DNA of 64,000 nucleotides from the NCBI RefSeq assembly GCF_013410545.1, contig NZ_JACCFV010000001.1, positions 3,472,001-3,536,000 on the forward strand, in the 5' to 3' direction. Position numbers and translations under genes: made by a program. The notes beneath the pieces were generated by a model. The model was not told where the DNA came from. It saw nothing but the letters and a program-made list of their open reading frames with translations, and made no database searches. Source of the DNA: Pseudoclavibacter chungangensis (GTDB taxonomy: Bacteria; Actinomycetota; Actinomycetes; Actinomycetales; Microbacteriaceae). Shown here one piece after another: positions 55,689-64,000 of the stretch. How positions within the stretch are numbered: the stretch's first letter is position 1; the number at the start of each line of letters is the position of its first letter.

Positions 55689-57158
55689 ATGCAGCAGGTG
55701 CAGTCGGCTCTCGACCGTCTTCGCGCGCTCGCGGCGTCGCACCCCGTGTCGGCGCTCGCGGCGGCGTTCCACGACGCCGGACACGAGCTCGCACTCGTCG
55801 GCGGACCGGTGCGGGACGCGTTCCTCGACCGCGCCGTCACGGATCTCGACTTCACGACCGACGCGCGGCCCGAGCGGATCCTCGAGATCATCGCCCCCAT
55901 CGCCGATGCGCACTGGGACATCGGGCGCGAGTTCGGCACGATCGGTGCCCGGATCGGCGGGGAGCAGGTCGAGATCACGACCTACCGGGCCGACCAGTAC
56001 GACGGCGTCTCGCGGAAGCCCGTCGTCGCGTTCGGCGACACGATCGAGGGCGATCTGCTGCGGCGCGATTTCACGGTGAACGCGATCGCCCTCGCGCTAC
56101 CCGAACTCCGACTCGTCGACCCGACCGGGGGCCTGGAGGATCTGCTCGCGGGACAACTGCGCACGCCCATCGAACCCGAGGTCTCGTTCGGTGACGACCC
56201 GCTGCGCATGTTGCGGGCCGTCCGGTTCACATCGCAGCTCGGATTCCACCTCGACGGTGCGGCGTTCGACGCGGTCACCGCCATGGCGCCCCGCATCGAC
56301 GACATCTCCGCCGAGCGCATCCGCGACGAACTCGTGAAGCTCATCAGCACGGACACGCCGCGGGCGGGCATCGAGCTGTTCGTCGAAACGGGGCTCGCGG
56401 AACGGACGCTGCCCGAGCTGCCCGCCCTGCAGCTCGAACGCGACGACGCCCACCGACACAAGGACGTGTACGAGCACTCGATCACCGTCCTCGAGCAGGC
56501 GATCGACCTCGAGCGCGTGCGGCGCCCCGACGACTCACCCGATGTCGTTCTCCGGCTCGCCGCACTACTGCACGACATCGGCAAGCCGAAGACGCGCCGA
56601 TTCGGGCCGCGCGGACAGGTGACGTTCCACGGCCACGACGTCGTGGGCGCGAAGCTCGCGCGCAAACGACTCCGGGCGCTGCGCTTCGACAACGACACGA
56701 TCGCGGAGACCGCGCGGCTCGTCGAACTCCACATGCGCCTCTTCAATTACGAGGGCGCGGGATGGACGGACGCCGCCGTGCGCCGGTTCGCCCGTGACGC
56801 GGGGGACCAGCTCGATCGACTCGTCATCCTCATCCGCGCCGACATCACGACGCGGAACCAGCGCAAGAGCGACCGGCTCGCATTCGCGATCGACGACCTC
56901 GAGGCGCGCATCGCCACGCTGCGCGAGCAGGAGGAGCTCGACGCCGTGCGACCCGAGCTCGACGGCGACCGGATCATGGCGATCCTCGGCATCGGGCCGG
57001 GCCGAACGGTCGGCGAGGCCTACCGGTTCCTCCTCGATCTCCGACTCGACGAGGGACGGGTCGGCGAGGACGCGGCCGAGCAGCGATTGCTCGAATGGTG
57101 GCGCGAGCGCGGGGAGACACCCGTGGAGTCGCAGCGGACGCGCCGTGCGGACGACTGA
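55689..57158 (+). CDS. cca: CCA tRNA nucleotidyltransferase
   Basis: A 489-residue class II CCA-adding enzyme, which completes tRNA 3' ends; both tRNAs here lack an encoded CCA. The nucleotidyltransferase head has [20 protein letters not shown] with the DxD metal ligands, then [10 protein letters not shown] and the RMLRAVRF motif. A C-terminal HD domain reads [15 protein letters not shown]. The ATG at 55689 has no RBS; TACACT at 55677-55682 lies six bases upstream, so the transcript is probably leaderless. It is divergent from DUF6049. Confidence 0.95.
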   Translation: MQQVQSALDRLRALAASHPVSALAAAFHDAGHELALVGGPVRDAFLDRAVTDLDFTTDARPERILEIIAPIADAHWDIGREFGTIGARIGGEQVEITTYRADQYDGVSRKPVVAFGDTIEGDLLRRDFTVNAIALALPELRLVDPTGGLEDLLAGQLRTPIEPEVSFGDDPLRMLRAVRFTSQLGFHLDGAAFDAVTAMAPRIDDISAERIRDELVKLISTDTPRAGIELFVETGLAERTLPELPALQLERDDAHRHKDVYEHSITVLEQAIDLERVRRPDDSPDVVLRLAALLHDIGKPKTRRFGPRGQVTFHGHDVVGAKLARKRLRALRFDNDTIAETARLVELHMRLFNYEGAGWTDAAVRRFARDAGDQLDRLVILIRADITTRNQRKSDRLAFAIDDLEARIATLREQEELDAVRPELDGDRIMAILGIGPGRTVGEAYRFLLDLRLDEGRVGEDAAEQRLLEWWRERGETPVESQRTRRADD

Positions 57159-58029
57159 GCGCCGGGCGGCGCGCCGGGAGGCGGCCGCCGGCTACCTCCT
57201 GCTTTCACCGGCACTCATCGGCGTCGTCCTGTTCCTTCTCGTGCCGATCGGCGTGCTCGTCTGGCTGACGTTCCGGTCGTGGGACCTCCTGGGCCCCGTC
57301 CGACCCGCCGGTCTCGACAACTGGACCGCCGTCGTGTCGGACCCGGCGTACGTGCGCTCGTTCCTCGTGACGGCGATCTACGTGGTCCTCGTCATCCCCG
57401 TGCAGACGACGCTCGGGGTCCTCCTCGCCACGCTCCTCAGCCGCAACCTCCCGGGCTCGACGTTCGTGCGCACCGTCCTCGTCCTCCCCTGGGTGTGTGC
57501 GCCGCTCGTGCTCGGTGTCGTGTGGCGCTGGATCTTCCGCCCGGACGGTGCCCTCAACGCGCTCATCGGCGTGCGCATCGAGTGGCTCACCGATCCGTGG
57601 CTCGCGCTCCCAGTCGTCGCGTTCGTGAGCGCGTGGAGCCAGGTCGGCTACGTGACCCTCTTCTTCATGGCGGGGCTCGCCTCGATCCCGACGCAGGTGA
57701 TCGAGGCTGCACGCATCGACGGTGCGAGCGAGTGGCGGATCTTCTGGAGCATCAAGCTGCCGCTCCTGCGCCCCACGACGTTCTTCGTCCTCGTCACGTC
57801 CGTCATCGCCAGCTTCCAGGCCTTCGACCTGGTCTATGCCCTCGTCCCGGACGGCGGCCCGAAGGGCACGACCGATCTGATCGCGCAACGCATCTACTCG
57901 CAGACGGTCGAGGCGAACGAGATCGGGCGTGCCGCGGTGTTGGCGCTCGTCCTGTTCGTCGTCCTGCTCGTCGTGACCCTTGCACAGAACGCCTACTTCT
58001 CGAAGCGGATGACCTATGACCGAACGTGA
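57145..58029 (+). CDS. CUT1-type sugar ABC transporter permease (MalF/UgpA-like)
   Basis: A 294-residue inner-membrane permease with six helices. The EAA loop reads EAARIDGASEWRIFWSIKLP followed by LLRP, contacting the ATPase. The GTG start at 57145 overlaps the cca gene by 14 bases and has a weak RBS, so it may be expressed by read-through from cca. It overlaps the next permease by another 14 bases. No ATPase gene is present; a shared MsiK-type ATPase elsewhere is likely. Confidence 0.88.
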   Translation: MRTTERRAARREAAAGYLLLSPALIGVVLFLLVPIGVLVWLTFRSWDLLGPVRPAGLDNWTAVVSDPAYVRSFLVTAIYVVLVIPVQTTLGVLLATLLSRNLPGSTFVRTVLVLPWVCAPLVLGVVWRWIFRPDGALNALIGVRIEWLTDPWLALPVVAFVSAWSQVGYVTLFFMAGLASIPTQVIEAARIDGASEWRIFWSIKLPLLRPTTFFVLVTSVIASFQAFDLVYALVPDGGPKGTTDLIAQRIYSQTVEANEIGRAAVLALVLFVVLLVVTLAQNAYFSKRMTYDRT

Positions 58030-58882
58030 TCGGGCTCGCCGGGCGGTCGGTACCGCCCGCACGCGTCACGTCCTGGGCGTCATCGCGACGGCGGTCGTGC
58101 TCGTGTCCGCCTGCGCGCTCACACTCGCGCCGTTCCTCCTGAGCTTCCTCACCTCGTTGACCTCGACGACGCAGTTCGGACAGCAGGGGCCGTTCGGTCT
58201 GCCGAACCCGCCCGTCCTCGACAACTACGTCGACCTCTTCTCGCGTCGCGTCGACTTCGCCGAGGCGTTCTGGACCACGGTCGGCCTCGTCGCCGTCGTG
58301 ACCGTGTGCCAGCTCTTCTTCTCGGTGCTCGCCGCGTTCGCGTTCGCGCGCCTCCGCTTCCCCGGGCGCGACGTCCTCTTCTGGGTCTTCCTCGGAACGC
58401 TCATGGTGCCCCAGGTCGTCACGATCGTCCCGCTCTTCCTCATGCTCGCGCAGACGGGCCAGCGGGGCACGTTCCTCGGGCTCGCCCTCCCGTACCTGCT
58501 CGGCTCGCCCTATGCCGTCTTCCTCCTGCGCGAATCCTTCCGGCAGATCCCGCAGGAGCTCGTCGACGCCATGCGCATCGACGGGGGCGGTACCCTGCGC
58601 GTGCTGTTCAGCCTCATCGTGCCGCTCAGCCGCCCGATCCTCGTGACGCTCGGGCTCATCACGGTCGTCACGCACTGGAACAACTTCATGTGGCCGCTCA
58701 TGATCGGCGGGAACCGGGTGTTCGTCCTGACGACGGCGACCGCCACGCTGCAGGAGCAGTACACGAACAACACGACGCTCGTGATGGCGGCGACGACGCT
58801 CGCGATGCTCCCCCTCATCGTCGTCTTCGTGATCTTCCAACGCCAGATCGTGCGATCGATCTCGATCTCCGGGTTCCGCTGA
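58016..58882 (+). CDS. CUT1-type sugar ABC transporter permease (MalG/UgpE-like)
   Basis: A 288-residue permease with six helices and the EAA-type loop DAMRIDGGGTLRVLFSLIVP followed by LSRP. The N-terminal helix LGVIATAVVLVSACALTLAP and the WNNFMWPLMI segment are typical of the second CUT1 permease. It starts inside the previous gene (14-base overlap) and pairs with it to form the channel. Confidence 0.9.
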   Translation: MTERDRARRAVGTARTRHVLGVIATAVVLVSACALTLAPFLLSFLTSLTSTTQFGQQGPFGLPNPPVLDNYVDLFSRRVDFAEAFWTTVGLVAVVTVCQLFFSVLAAFAFARLRFPGRDVLFWVFLGTLMVPQVVTIVPLFLMLAQTGQRGTFLGLALPYLLGSPYAVFLLRESFRQIPQELVDAMRIDGGGTLRVLFSLIVPLSRPILVTLGLITVVTHWNNFMWPLMIGGNRVFVLTTATATLQEQYTNNTTLVMAATTLAMLPLIVVFVIFQRQIVRSISISGFR

Positions 58883-59032
58883 GACGTCGCCGATCGAGCG
58901 ACCGAGTCGTCGCGTGTCGCGCCGCGTGGCGACGACGGTGGCCGTGCGGAACAATGGCGCGCATTCACGCGCGGAACGGGCGAGCCGTCGGAGGCGGACC
59001 CGATCGCCGCGCGCACCGATGCGGAGGAGAAC

Positions 59033-60361
59033 ATGAAACCCAGGAAGTCGGCATCGCTCGCCGTCGGCACCGTGGCCCTGTTGGCGCTCGCGGGCTGCGC
59101 GAGCGGCGGTGGGGCAGGCGGAGACGGATCGGGTGACATCACCCTGCGGCTGTGGGACGAGCAGGTCGCGACCGCCTACGAGGCATCCATCGACGCGTTC
59201 GAGGCCGCGAACCCCGGCGTCACCGTGACGATCGACGTGGTGCCGTGGGCGGACTACTTCACCACCCTGCGCCAGGACGTCGCGGCCGGCGGCGGCGACG
59301 ACGTCTTCTGGTTGAACGGCTCGTACTACCAGGACTACGCCGACAACGGACTGCTGCGCCCCGTCAGCGAGACGCTCGGGGCCGACGCGGCGTCGGCCTG
59401 GTCGGCCTCGGCGGTCGAACAGTACACGCGCGACGGCGAACTGTGGGGCGTTCCCCAGCTCGTCGACGGTGGGTCGGCGCTCTACTACAACGCCGATCTC
59501 CTCGCGGCGGCGGGTGTCACGCCCGAGCAACTGCAGGACCTCGTGTGGAGCCCGAGCGACGCGGCCGCCGACACGTTCAAGCCCGTCGTCCAGCAGCTGA
59601 CGGTCGACGCGCAGGGGCGGAACGCCACCGACCCCGCCTTCGACGCGAACCAGGTCGCGAGCTGGGGGTTCAACGCGGCCCAGGACACACAGAACGTCCT
59701 GCTCAACTTCATCGGTTCGAACGGAGGCACCTACCAGACCGAGGACGGGGCGATGACGTTCACCGACCCCAAGACCGAAGAGGCCCTCGCCTACGTCGTC
59801 GACCTCATCAACCAGGCGAAGGTGGCGCCGCCCGCATCTTCGACCAACGGTGACGGTGACTACACGCGTGACCAGTTCCTGCAGGGCAAGATCGCGCTGT
59901 TCGAGTCGGGTACGTACAACCTCGCGAACGTTCAGCAGGGCGCCGCGTTCGACTGGGGCGTCGTCGAGATCCCCTCGGGCCCCGAGGGCAAGGTCACGAC
60001 CTCGCCCGCCGTCATCGCCGCCGCGAACGCGAACTCGTCCAACCCCGACGCGGTCACGAAGCTCCTGCAGTGGCTGGGCTCCGCGGAGGGGAACGCCTAC
60101 ATCGGCGCCGAGGGCGCTGCCGTCCCCGCAGTGACGGACGCTCGCGCCCAGTACGACGCCTACTGGCAGGGACTCGGTGTCGACGTCTCGCCGTTCTTCA
60201 CCGTCCTCGACGGCGCCGACCCGCTCCCCGCCGTGACGGGTCAGAACTACGGTGCGGTCCTCGACGCCTTCAAGCCGCACCTCGACGAGGTGTTCCTCGG
60301 AACGGTCGACGTACCGACCGGACTCGAACAGGCACAACAGGCGGCCGACGCGGTGAACTGA
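59033..60361 (+). CDS. Sugar ABC transporter substrate-binding lipoprotein
   Basis: A 442-residue extracellular binding protein. The signal SLAVGTVALLALAGC ends in a lipobox, so mature Cys20 or so is lipidated. The core has TLRLWDEQVATAYEASIDAF, FEAANPGVTVTIDVVPWADY and the C-terminal sugar-binding GAAVPAVTDARAQY pattern of CUT1 proteins. The 150-base gap before it probably carries its own translation signals. Together with the two permeases it imports an unidentified sugar or oligosaccharide. Confidence 0.9.
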   Translation: MKPRKSASLAVGTVALLALAGCASGGGAGGDGSGDITLRLWDEQVATAYEASIDAFEAANPGVTVTIDVVPWADYFTTLRQDVAAGGGDDVFWLNGSYYQDYADNGLLRPVSETLGADAASAWSASAVEQYTRDGELWGVPQLVDGGSALYYNADLLAAAGVTPEQLQDLVWSPSDAAADTFKPVVQQLTVDAQGRNATDPAFDANQVASWGFNAAQDTQNVLLNFIGSNGGTYQTEDGAMTFTDPKTEEALAYVVDLINQAKVAPPASSTNGDGDYTRDQFLQGKIALFESGTYNLANVQQGAAFDWGVVEIPSGPEGKVTTSPAVIAAANANSSNPDAVTKLLQWLGSAEGNAYIGAEGAAVPAVTDARAQYDAYWQGLGVDVSPFFTVLDGADPLPAVTGQNYGAVLDAFKPHLDEVFLGTVDVPTGLEQAQQAADAVN

Positions 60362-60427
60362 ACACGGCGCGGAACGACGTCGGGCGCCCGGGGATCCCCG
60401 GGCGCCCGACGTCGTTCCGCGCCGTGT
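60362..60427. terminator. 66-bp perfect palindrome between convergent genes
   Basis: The 33-base arms are exact reverse complements, centred on GGGGATCCCC (60389-60398 region), with no loop other than the central bases. It fills the gap between the sugar-binding lipoprotein stop (60361) and the DUF4190-type gene stop (60431), and so acts on both strands. The homology even resumes in the flanking stop codons (GAACTGA versus TCAGTTC), offset by three bases. Confidence 0.85.
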
Positions 60428-60430
60428 CCG

Positions 60431-61849
60431 TCAGTTCAGATAGGAGTTCAGTCCGTAGACCGAACACGATGCGTATCCCTTGGAGCTGTCCTGCACGACG
60501 ACGATGCCGTCGACGGTGACCTCGCACGACACGTTGTCGTCGTAGGAGTCCGTGCTCGCCCGGAGGCTGACCGACGAGCCGTCGTACTCGGTCTGGATAC
60601 CCATATCCATCGTCGTCGTCCATGGCGACGACTGGGCGAAGAGTGCCTCGGACTTGTCGACGGCATCCGTGCCGCTGTACATGCCGTTCGAGATGTTGTA
60701 GTCGATGTCGACGGGCCCGTCGGAGGTGACCGTGAGGACGACCTGGACCTGCCGGTCGGCGGTGTCGTAGTCCGAGGTGTAGGTGGAATAGGTGGACGAG
60801 TAGTCGGTCGACGATGTCGGCGCGCTCGACGTGATGATGTTCGTCCACACGATCGGGTTGGCGATCCCGACGATGATGGCGATGACGCTCACGATCGTCC
60901 CCGCGATGGCAAGGCCCTTCCTCGCGTTGAAGTTCTTCAGGACGAGCCCGAGGATGCCGAGGACGAGGCCCGCGAAACCGAGGAATGCCGCGATCACGCC
61001 GATGAAGGGGATGAGCCCGAGGAGGATGCCGAGCCCGCCCGCGATGAGCGAGATCAGCCCGAAGACGTTGAACTTGTTCTGCGCGGCGGGATAGCCGGCT
61101 CCGTTGTAGGGGTTGACCCCACCACCACCGCCGTACGGCGGCGTCCCACCGTACGCGGGCGCGGTTCCGTACTGCGGGCCGCTCACGGGCTGCTGGGCCT
61201 CCGGCTGCTGTCCGTAGGCGGGGGCACTCTGCGGGGCCTGGCCGTACGGCGACGGCGCCTCGTTCGACCCGTAGGGATCGGTGGACGAACCGTAGCCGGA
61301 CGGCGCACCCGGTTCCGCGTCGGGCGTCTGCGGGTCCTTGCCGAACGAAACGGACGGCGCGGGCGCGGGGTCGGACAGGTTGGTGACCTGGTCGTTGGAC
61401 TCGTAGAGGGCGTCCTCGGAGGTGGCCGTGGACGCATCGGTCGACGCGTCACCGCTTCCGGACGGGATGCCGTACGAATCCGACCCGGTGTACGGCGTCG
61501 GGCTGTTGTAGTCGGACGAGGAGCCGTCGTAGGACGAGGTTGAGCCGCTGTAGTCGGTCGAGCCACTGTCGTACGGCGAGGTCGAGCCGCTGTAGTCGGT
61601 CGAGCCGCTGTCGTACGGCGAGGTCGAGCCGCTGTAGTCGTTCGTGGGCGCGTAGGGCGAGGACGCCTCGTACGGCGTGGACGACTGACCGTATGCGGGC
61701 GGCGTATCGCCCGGCGAGGGCGGCGTGTCACCACCGATCGGGGTGGTGCCCTCGGTGTTCCCTCCGAGCGGTGGAACGGGTCCACCGTCGTAGCCCTGCT
61801 CGGGGGTCGGCCCCGAGGTGCCCTCCGTGTTGTTCGGCTCGTCGGCCAT
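60431..61849 (-). CDS. DUF4190-type membrane protein with a long Ser/Tyr/Pro-rich N-terminus
   Basis: A 472-residue protein. Residues 1-250 are disordered and repetitive (SGSTSPYDSGSTDYSGS units, then Pro/Gln/Tyr-Gly-rich), typical of cytoplasmic tails. Two helices follow (FNVFGLISLIAGGLGILLGL and AFLGFAGLVLGILGLVL, a DUF4190-like glycine-rich pair), then a third helix (GLAIAGTIVSVIAIIVG). The last 120 residues are a beta-rich extracellular domain (VQVVLTVTSDGPVDIDYNI) with two cysteines, resembling MmpS-like domains. The ATG follows GGGGAG. Function unknown. Confidence 0.8.
   Translation of the reverse strand: MADEPNNTEGTSGPTPEQGYDGGPVPPLGGNTEGTTPIGGDTPPSPGDTPPAYGQSSTPYEASSPYAPTNDYSGSTSPYDSGSTDYSGSTSPYDSGSTDYSGSTSSYDGSSSDYNSPTPYTGSDSYGIPSGSGDASTDASTATSEDALYESNDQVTNLSDPAPAPSVSFGKDPQTPDAEPGAPSGYGSSTDPYGSNEAPSPYGQAPQSAPAYGQQPEAQQPVSGPQYGTAPAYGGTPPYGGGGGVNPYNGAGYPAAQNKFNVFGLISLIAGGLGILLGLIPFIGVIAAFLGFAGLVLGILGLVLKNFNARKGLAIAGTIVSVIAIIVGIANPIVWTNIITSSAPTSSTDYSSTYSTYTSDYDTADRQVQVVLTVTSDGPVDIDYNISNGMYSGTDAVDKSEALFAQSSPWTTTMDMGIQTEYDGSSVSLRASTDSYDDNVSCEVTVDGIVVVQDSSKGYASCSVYGLNSYLN
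61541..61640 (-). repeat. 42-bp coding tandem repeat
   Basis: Two complete 42-bp units (61541-61582, 61583-61624), nearly identical, plus a partial third (61625-61640). They encode the YSGSTSPYDSGSTD repeat in the disordered tail. The in-frame length (14 codons) permits expansion without frameshift. Confidence 0.85.
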
Positions 61850-61999
61850 TGGTGCTCCCCAATCGTCGTGCACGCCGACGAAAGACTCGGCGCGAGTACG
61901 GTCAAGACTATTCACTGACGGCGCCCGTGACATCCGGTTCGCGGATGAAGGCGCGTCATCCGGGCGTCGCGTTCGCGGACGCGTGACGTGTGGTGCTCG

Positions 62000-62365
62000 T
62001 CAGAGGGATGCCGGGAACGGGACGCCGTCGAGCGCGATCGAGGCGATGGGGACGACGGTGCCGACGAGGAGTGCGGCGGCGCCGACGCCCGCGCCGATGC
62101 GGGCGACCCGAGCGCCCGTGTGACGGACGATGACGTGTCCGAGGAGACCGGTGAGCGCGGAGCCGAGGCCGGCCGCGCCGGCGTAGAGGACGGTTCCGGG
62201 CAGGACGGTGAGGAGGAGGCACAGCGCGGCGAGGGCGAAGGCCACGATCGAGAGGGCCGTCCCGGCTCGCGCGCGTCGGCGTCTGCCGTGGTCGCGGGAC
62301 GCGATGCCCGCGACGATCGTCGTGACGGGTGCGGGGTCGACCGTGCGGACGTGAACGTCGAGCAT
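62000..62365 (-). CDS. Small membrane protein of unknown function
   Basis: A 121-residue protein with a short N-terminal tail and three to four hydrophobic helices (SIVAFALAALCLLLTVL and AGLGSALTGLLGHVIV are clear). The ATG at 62365 follows GGGAGG. No family recognised. The gene precedes the DUF4190-type gene on the same strand, with about 150 bases between. Confidence 0.6.
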   Translation of the reverse strand: MLDVHVRTVDPAPVTTIVAGIASRDHGRRRRARAGTALSIVAFALAALCLLLTVLPGTVLYAGAAGLGSALTGLLGHVIVRHTGARVARIGAGVGAAALLVGTVVPIASIALDGVPFPASL

Positions 62366-62466
62366 GCGGCCTCCCGGTTGGTCTGCGATCGCGCTGGCGG
62401 CCACTCTACGTGCAGCGCGTCATCGACGCGCGTGGAGTCGGGTGGGGAGTCGGGCGGACGTGCCGG

Positions 62467-62805
62467 TCACGCGCCGAGTAGGGCAGCGAGGGCGAGGGAC
62501 ACGACCACGACGGCGAGCGAACCGCACGAGACGACGATCGTCGTCCTTCGGGCACTCCAGCCGAAGCGGGTCGAGAGGCCGAGCAACGCCCCGAAGCCGG
62601 TCGCGACGAGCGCGAGCGCGACGGCGGGGATCGCGGGCAGCGGGCCGAGCAGGGCCACGCCGACCGCGACGACGGGGAGGAGGACGACGAATCGGAACCA
62701 CCGCGGGCGGGCCGTATCGCCCTCGCCGCCGGACCGGCTCGTGCCGGTCGAATCAGCGCCCGGCGACCGTGTCGGCCCTGCGGGGGTGGGGGAGTCGTCG
62801 GTCAT
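62467..62805 (-). CDS. Small membrane protein of unknown function
   Basis: A 112-residue protein with an acidic, Gly/Ser-rich N-terminus (residues 1-33) and three hydrophobic helices (FVVLLPVVAVGVALLGPL; AVALALVATGFGALLGL; TIVVSCGSLAVVVVSLAL). Similar in layout to its neighbour at 62000-62365. No family recognised. Confidence 0.58.
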   Translation of the reverse strand: MTDDSPTPAGPTRSPGADSTGTSRSGGEGDTARPRWFRFVVLLPVVAVGVALLGPLPAIPAVALALVATGFGALLGLSTRFGWSARRTTIVVSCGSLAVVVVSLALAALLGA

Positions 62806-62869
62806 TCGGTCTCCAGGGTGTTCGGAGGGCCAGGCTAACCCACGTCGTCCCCGGCGCGTCGACGGCGAC

Positions 62870-62898
62870 TTGCCCGGCCCGCGCCTGTCGTCTAAGCT
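62870..62898 (+). promoter_or_regulatory. rpsF operon promoter
   Basis: TTGCCC (62870-62875) and TAAGCT (62893-62898) are separated by 17 bp, about 95 bases before rpsF. Confidence 0.5.
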
Positions 62899-62993
62899 GA
62901 AGCGGTTGTCTGCGCTCCCGCGCCGACACGATGCGAAACCCTCCTGCTGCAGAACGTCTGCGGCCGATCTAGACCAAAGGAGGTGGGTTTATC

Positions 62994-63434
62994 GTGCATC
63001 AGTATGAGTTGATGGTGATCCTCGATCCCGAGATCGATGAGCGCACCGTGGCTCCCAGCCTCGACAAGTTCCTCAACGTCATCCGCAATGACGGTGGGAC
63101 CATCGACAACACCAACATCTGGGGTCGTCGCCGTCTCGCGTACGAGATCAACAAGAAGGCCGAAGGCATCTACGCCGTCGTCAACTTCACGTCGACCGCC
63201 GACTCCGCCAACGAGCTCAACCGTCAGCTGAAGCTCTCCGAGGCCGTCATGCGCACCAAGGTGCTCCGTGCCGAAGAGGCCATCGCTCGCGTCGAGGCCG
63301 AGGCCGCCCGCAAGGCCGCCCGTCCCCAGCAGGCGGAGAAGCCCGAGACCACCGAGTCGGCTGCGCCCGCGCGCAAGCCCGCCGCGGGTGCCGCGCGCGT
63401 CGCGTCCGCCAAGTCGCAGGCGTCGGCCGAGTAA
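62994..63434 (+). CDS. rpsF: 30S ribosomal protein S6
   Basis: A 146-residue S6 with the diagnostic [20 protein letters not shown] and [20 protein letters not shown]. The fold ends near residue 97; the remaining 50 residues are an Ala/Lys/Glu-rich extension, longer than most S6 tails. The GTG start follows a strong AAAGGAGGT. It is followed three bases later by ssb, and usually rpsR and rplI beyond. Confidence 0.97.
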   Translation: MHQYELMVILDPEIDERTVAPSLDKFLNVIRNDGGTIDNTNIWGRRRLAYEINKKAEGIYAVVNFTSTADSANELNRQLKLSEAVMRTKVLRAEEAIARVEAEAARKAARPQQAEKPETTESAAPARKPAAGAARVASAKSQASAE

Positions 63435-63437
63435 GCC

Positions 63438-63992
63438 ATGGCCGGCGACACGATCATCACCGTGGTGGGCAACCTCACGGCTGACCCGGAGCTTCGCTAC
63501 ACCCACAACGGACTCGCGGTGGCGAACTTCACCATCGCATCCACCCCACGCGTCTTCGACCGGCAGGCGAACGAGTGGAAGGACGGCGAAGCGCTGTTCC
63601 TCCGCGCCTCGGTCTGGCGTGAGTTCGCCGAGCACGTCTCGTCGAGCCTGCAGAAGGGGTCCCGCGTCATCGTGCAGGGTCGCCTCAAGCAGCGCTCCTT
63701 CGAGACGAAGGAGGGCGAGAAGCGCACCACCATCGAGCTCGACGTCGACGAGATCGGCCCGAGCCTCCGCTACGCGACCGCGCAGGTGACGCGCACGAGC
63801 GGCGGATCCGGTGGCGGTGGCGGCGGCCAGCGCTCCTTCGGGGGCGGCGGCGGGAACGCCGGTGGTGGGCGTCCGCAGGCGAGCGAACCCTGGGGTCAGG
63901 GTGGATCGTCCTCCGGCTCGTCCCTGGGCGACCAGGGCGGCGGCTGGGCAACGCCCGGCGCCAACAACGATTTCGACGAGCCGCCGTTCTAA
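63438..63992 (+). CDS. ssb: Single-stranded DNA-binding protein
   Basis: A 184-residue SSB. The OB fold (residues 1-115) begins [20 protein letters not shown] and includes [20 protein letters not shown] Gly/Gln-rich linker follows, and the acidic tip DFDEPPF, the docking point for partner proteins, is intact. Cotranscribed with rpsF; the gene is complete and ends 8 bases before the window edge. Confidence 0.97.
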   Translation: MAGDTIITVVGNLTADPELRYTHNGLAVANFTIASTPRVFDRQANEWKDGEALFLRASVWREFAEHVSSSLQKGSRVIVQGRLKQRSFETKEGEKRTTIELDVDEIGPSLRYATAQVTRTSGGSGGGGGGQRSFGGGGGNAGGGRPQASEPWGQGGSSSGSSLGDQGGGWATPGANNDFDEPPF

Positions 63993-64000
63993 CGGACGCG

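Overview
This 64 kb window is chromosomal DNA from a high-GC actinobacterium and covers the replication origin. The order gyrA-gyrB-dciA-recF-dnaN-[oriC]-dnaA-rpmH-rnpA-yidD-yidC-jag-//-rsmG-parA-parB, followed by trxA/trxB, murJ, a DUF6049 gene, a CCA-adding enzyme and rpsF-ssb, is the classic actinobacterial origin neighbourhood. The erm, D-Ala-D-Ala-ligase-like and aminotransferase genes beside parB, and the general protein style, suggest Microbacteriaceae or a close relative; that placement is inference.

Left arm (1-20 kb): accessory metabolism. There is a lactate permease/L-lactate dehydrogenase pair behind a recognisable promoter and FadR-type operator. Next come acetyltransferases, an SDR, DUF937 and DUF817 proteins, a DapA-like/glutamine-amidotransferase pair divergent from a MocR regulator, threonine synthase, and an EamA exporter. 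A siderophore-binding lipoprotein is divergent, across an IdeR-like box, from an unusual 523-aa protein with two complete AraC-type regulators in one chain. tRNA-Ala and tRNA-Ile follow; they flank a decayed TetR/ABC-ATPase locus, and two perfect 80-bp repeats carrying tRNA-Ala 3' ends lie beside tRNA-Ala.

Origin (20-33 kb): DUF3566, gyrA, gyrB, dciA, recF, dnaN and dnaA all read leftwards, and rpmH, rnpA, yidD, yidC and jag read rightwards. oriC is the 419-bp dnaN-dnaA gap with several DnaA boxes. A second inverted DnaA-box pair lies upstream of dnaA.

ParS island (33.2-42.3 kb): jag and rsmG, normally neighbours, are separated by about 8.4 kb with no credible gene. It is lower in GC than its surroundings and carries local tandem repeats. 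Twelve ParB-binding parS palindromes (GTTTCACGTGAAAC, one with a mismatch) lie in this gap and a thirteenth lies in the rsmG-parA gap. All lie on one side of oriC, directly before parAB. ParB has an unusually long low-complexity linker. This looks like a dedicated centromere/ParB-loading platform and is the most striking feature of the window.

Right arm (44-64 kb): an Erm-type 23S rRNA methyltransferase with a short leader peptide and RBS-sequestering hairpin, a D-Ala-D-Ala-ligase-like protein, an aminotransferase, the thioredoxin system, MurJ, DUF6049 and the CCA-adding enzyme. The CCA-adding enzyme gene overlaps a CUT1 sugar ABC importer (two permeases and a lipoprotein, no ATPase). Then come a 66-bp perfect palindrome, three membrane proteins and rpsF-ssb.
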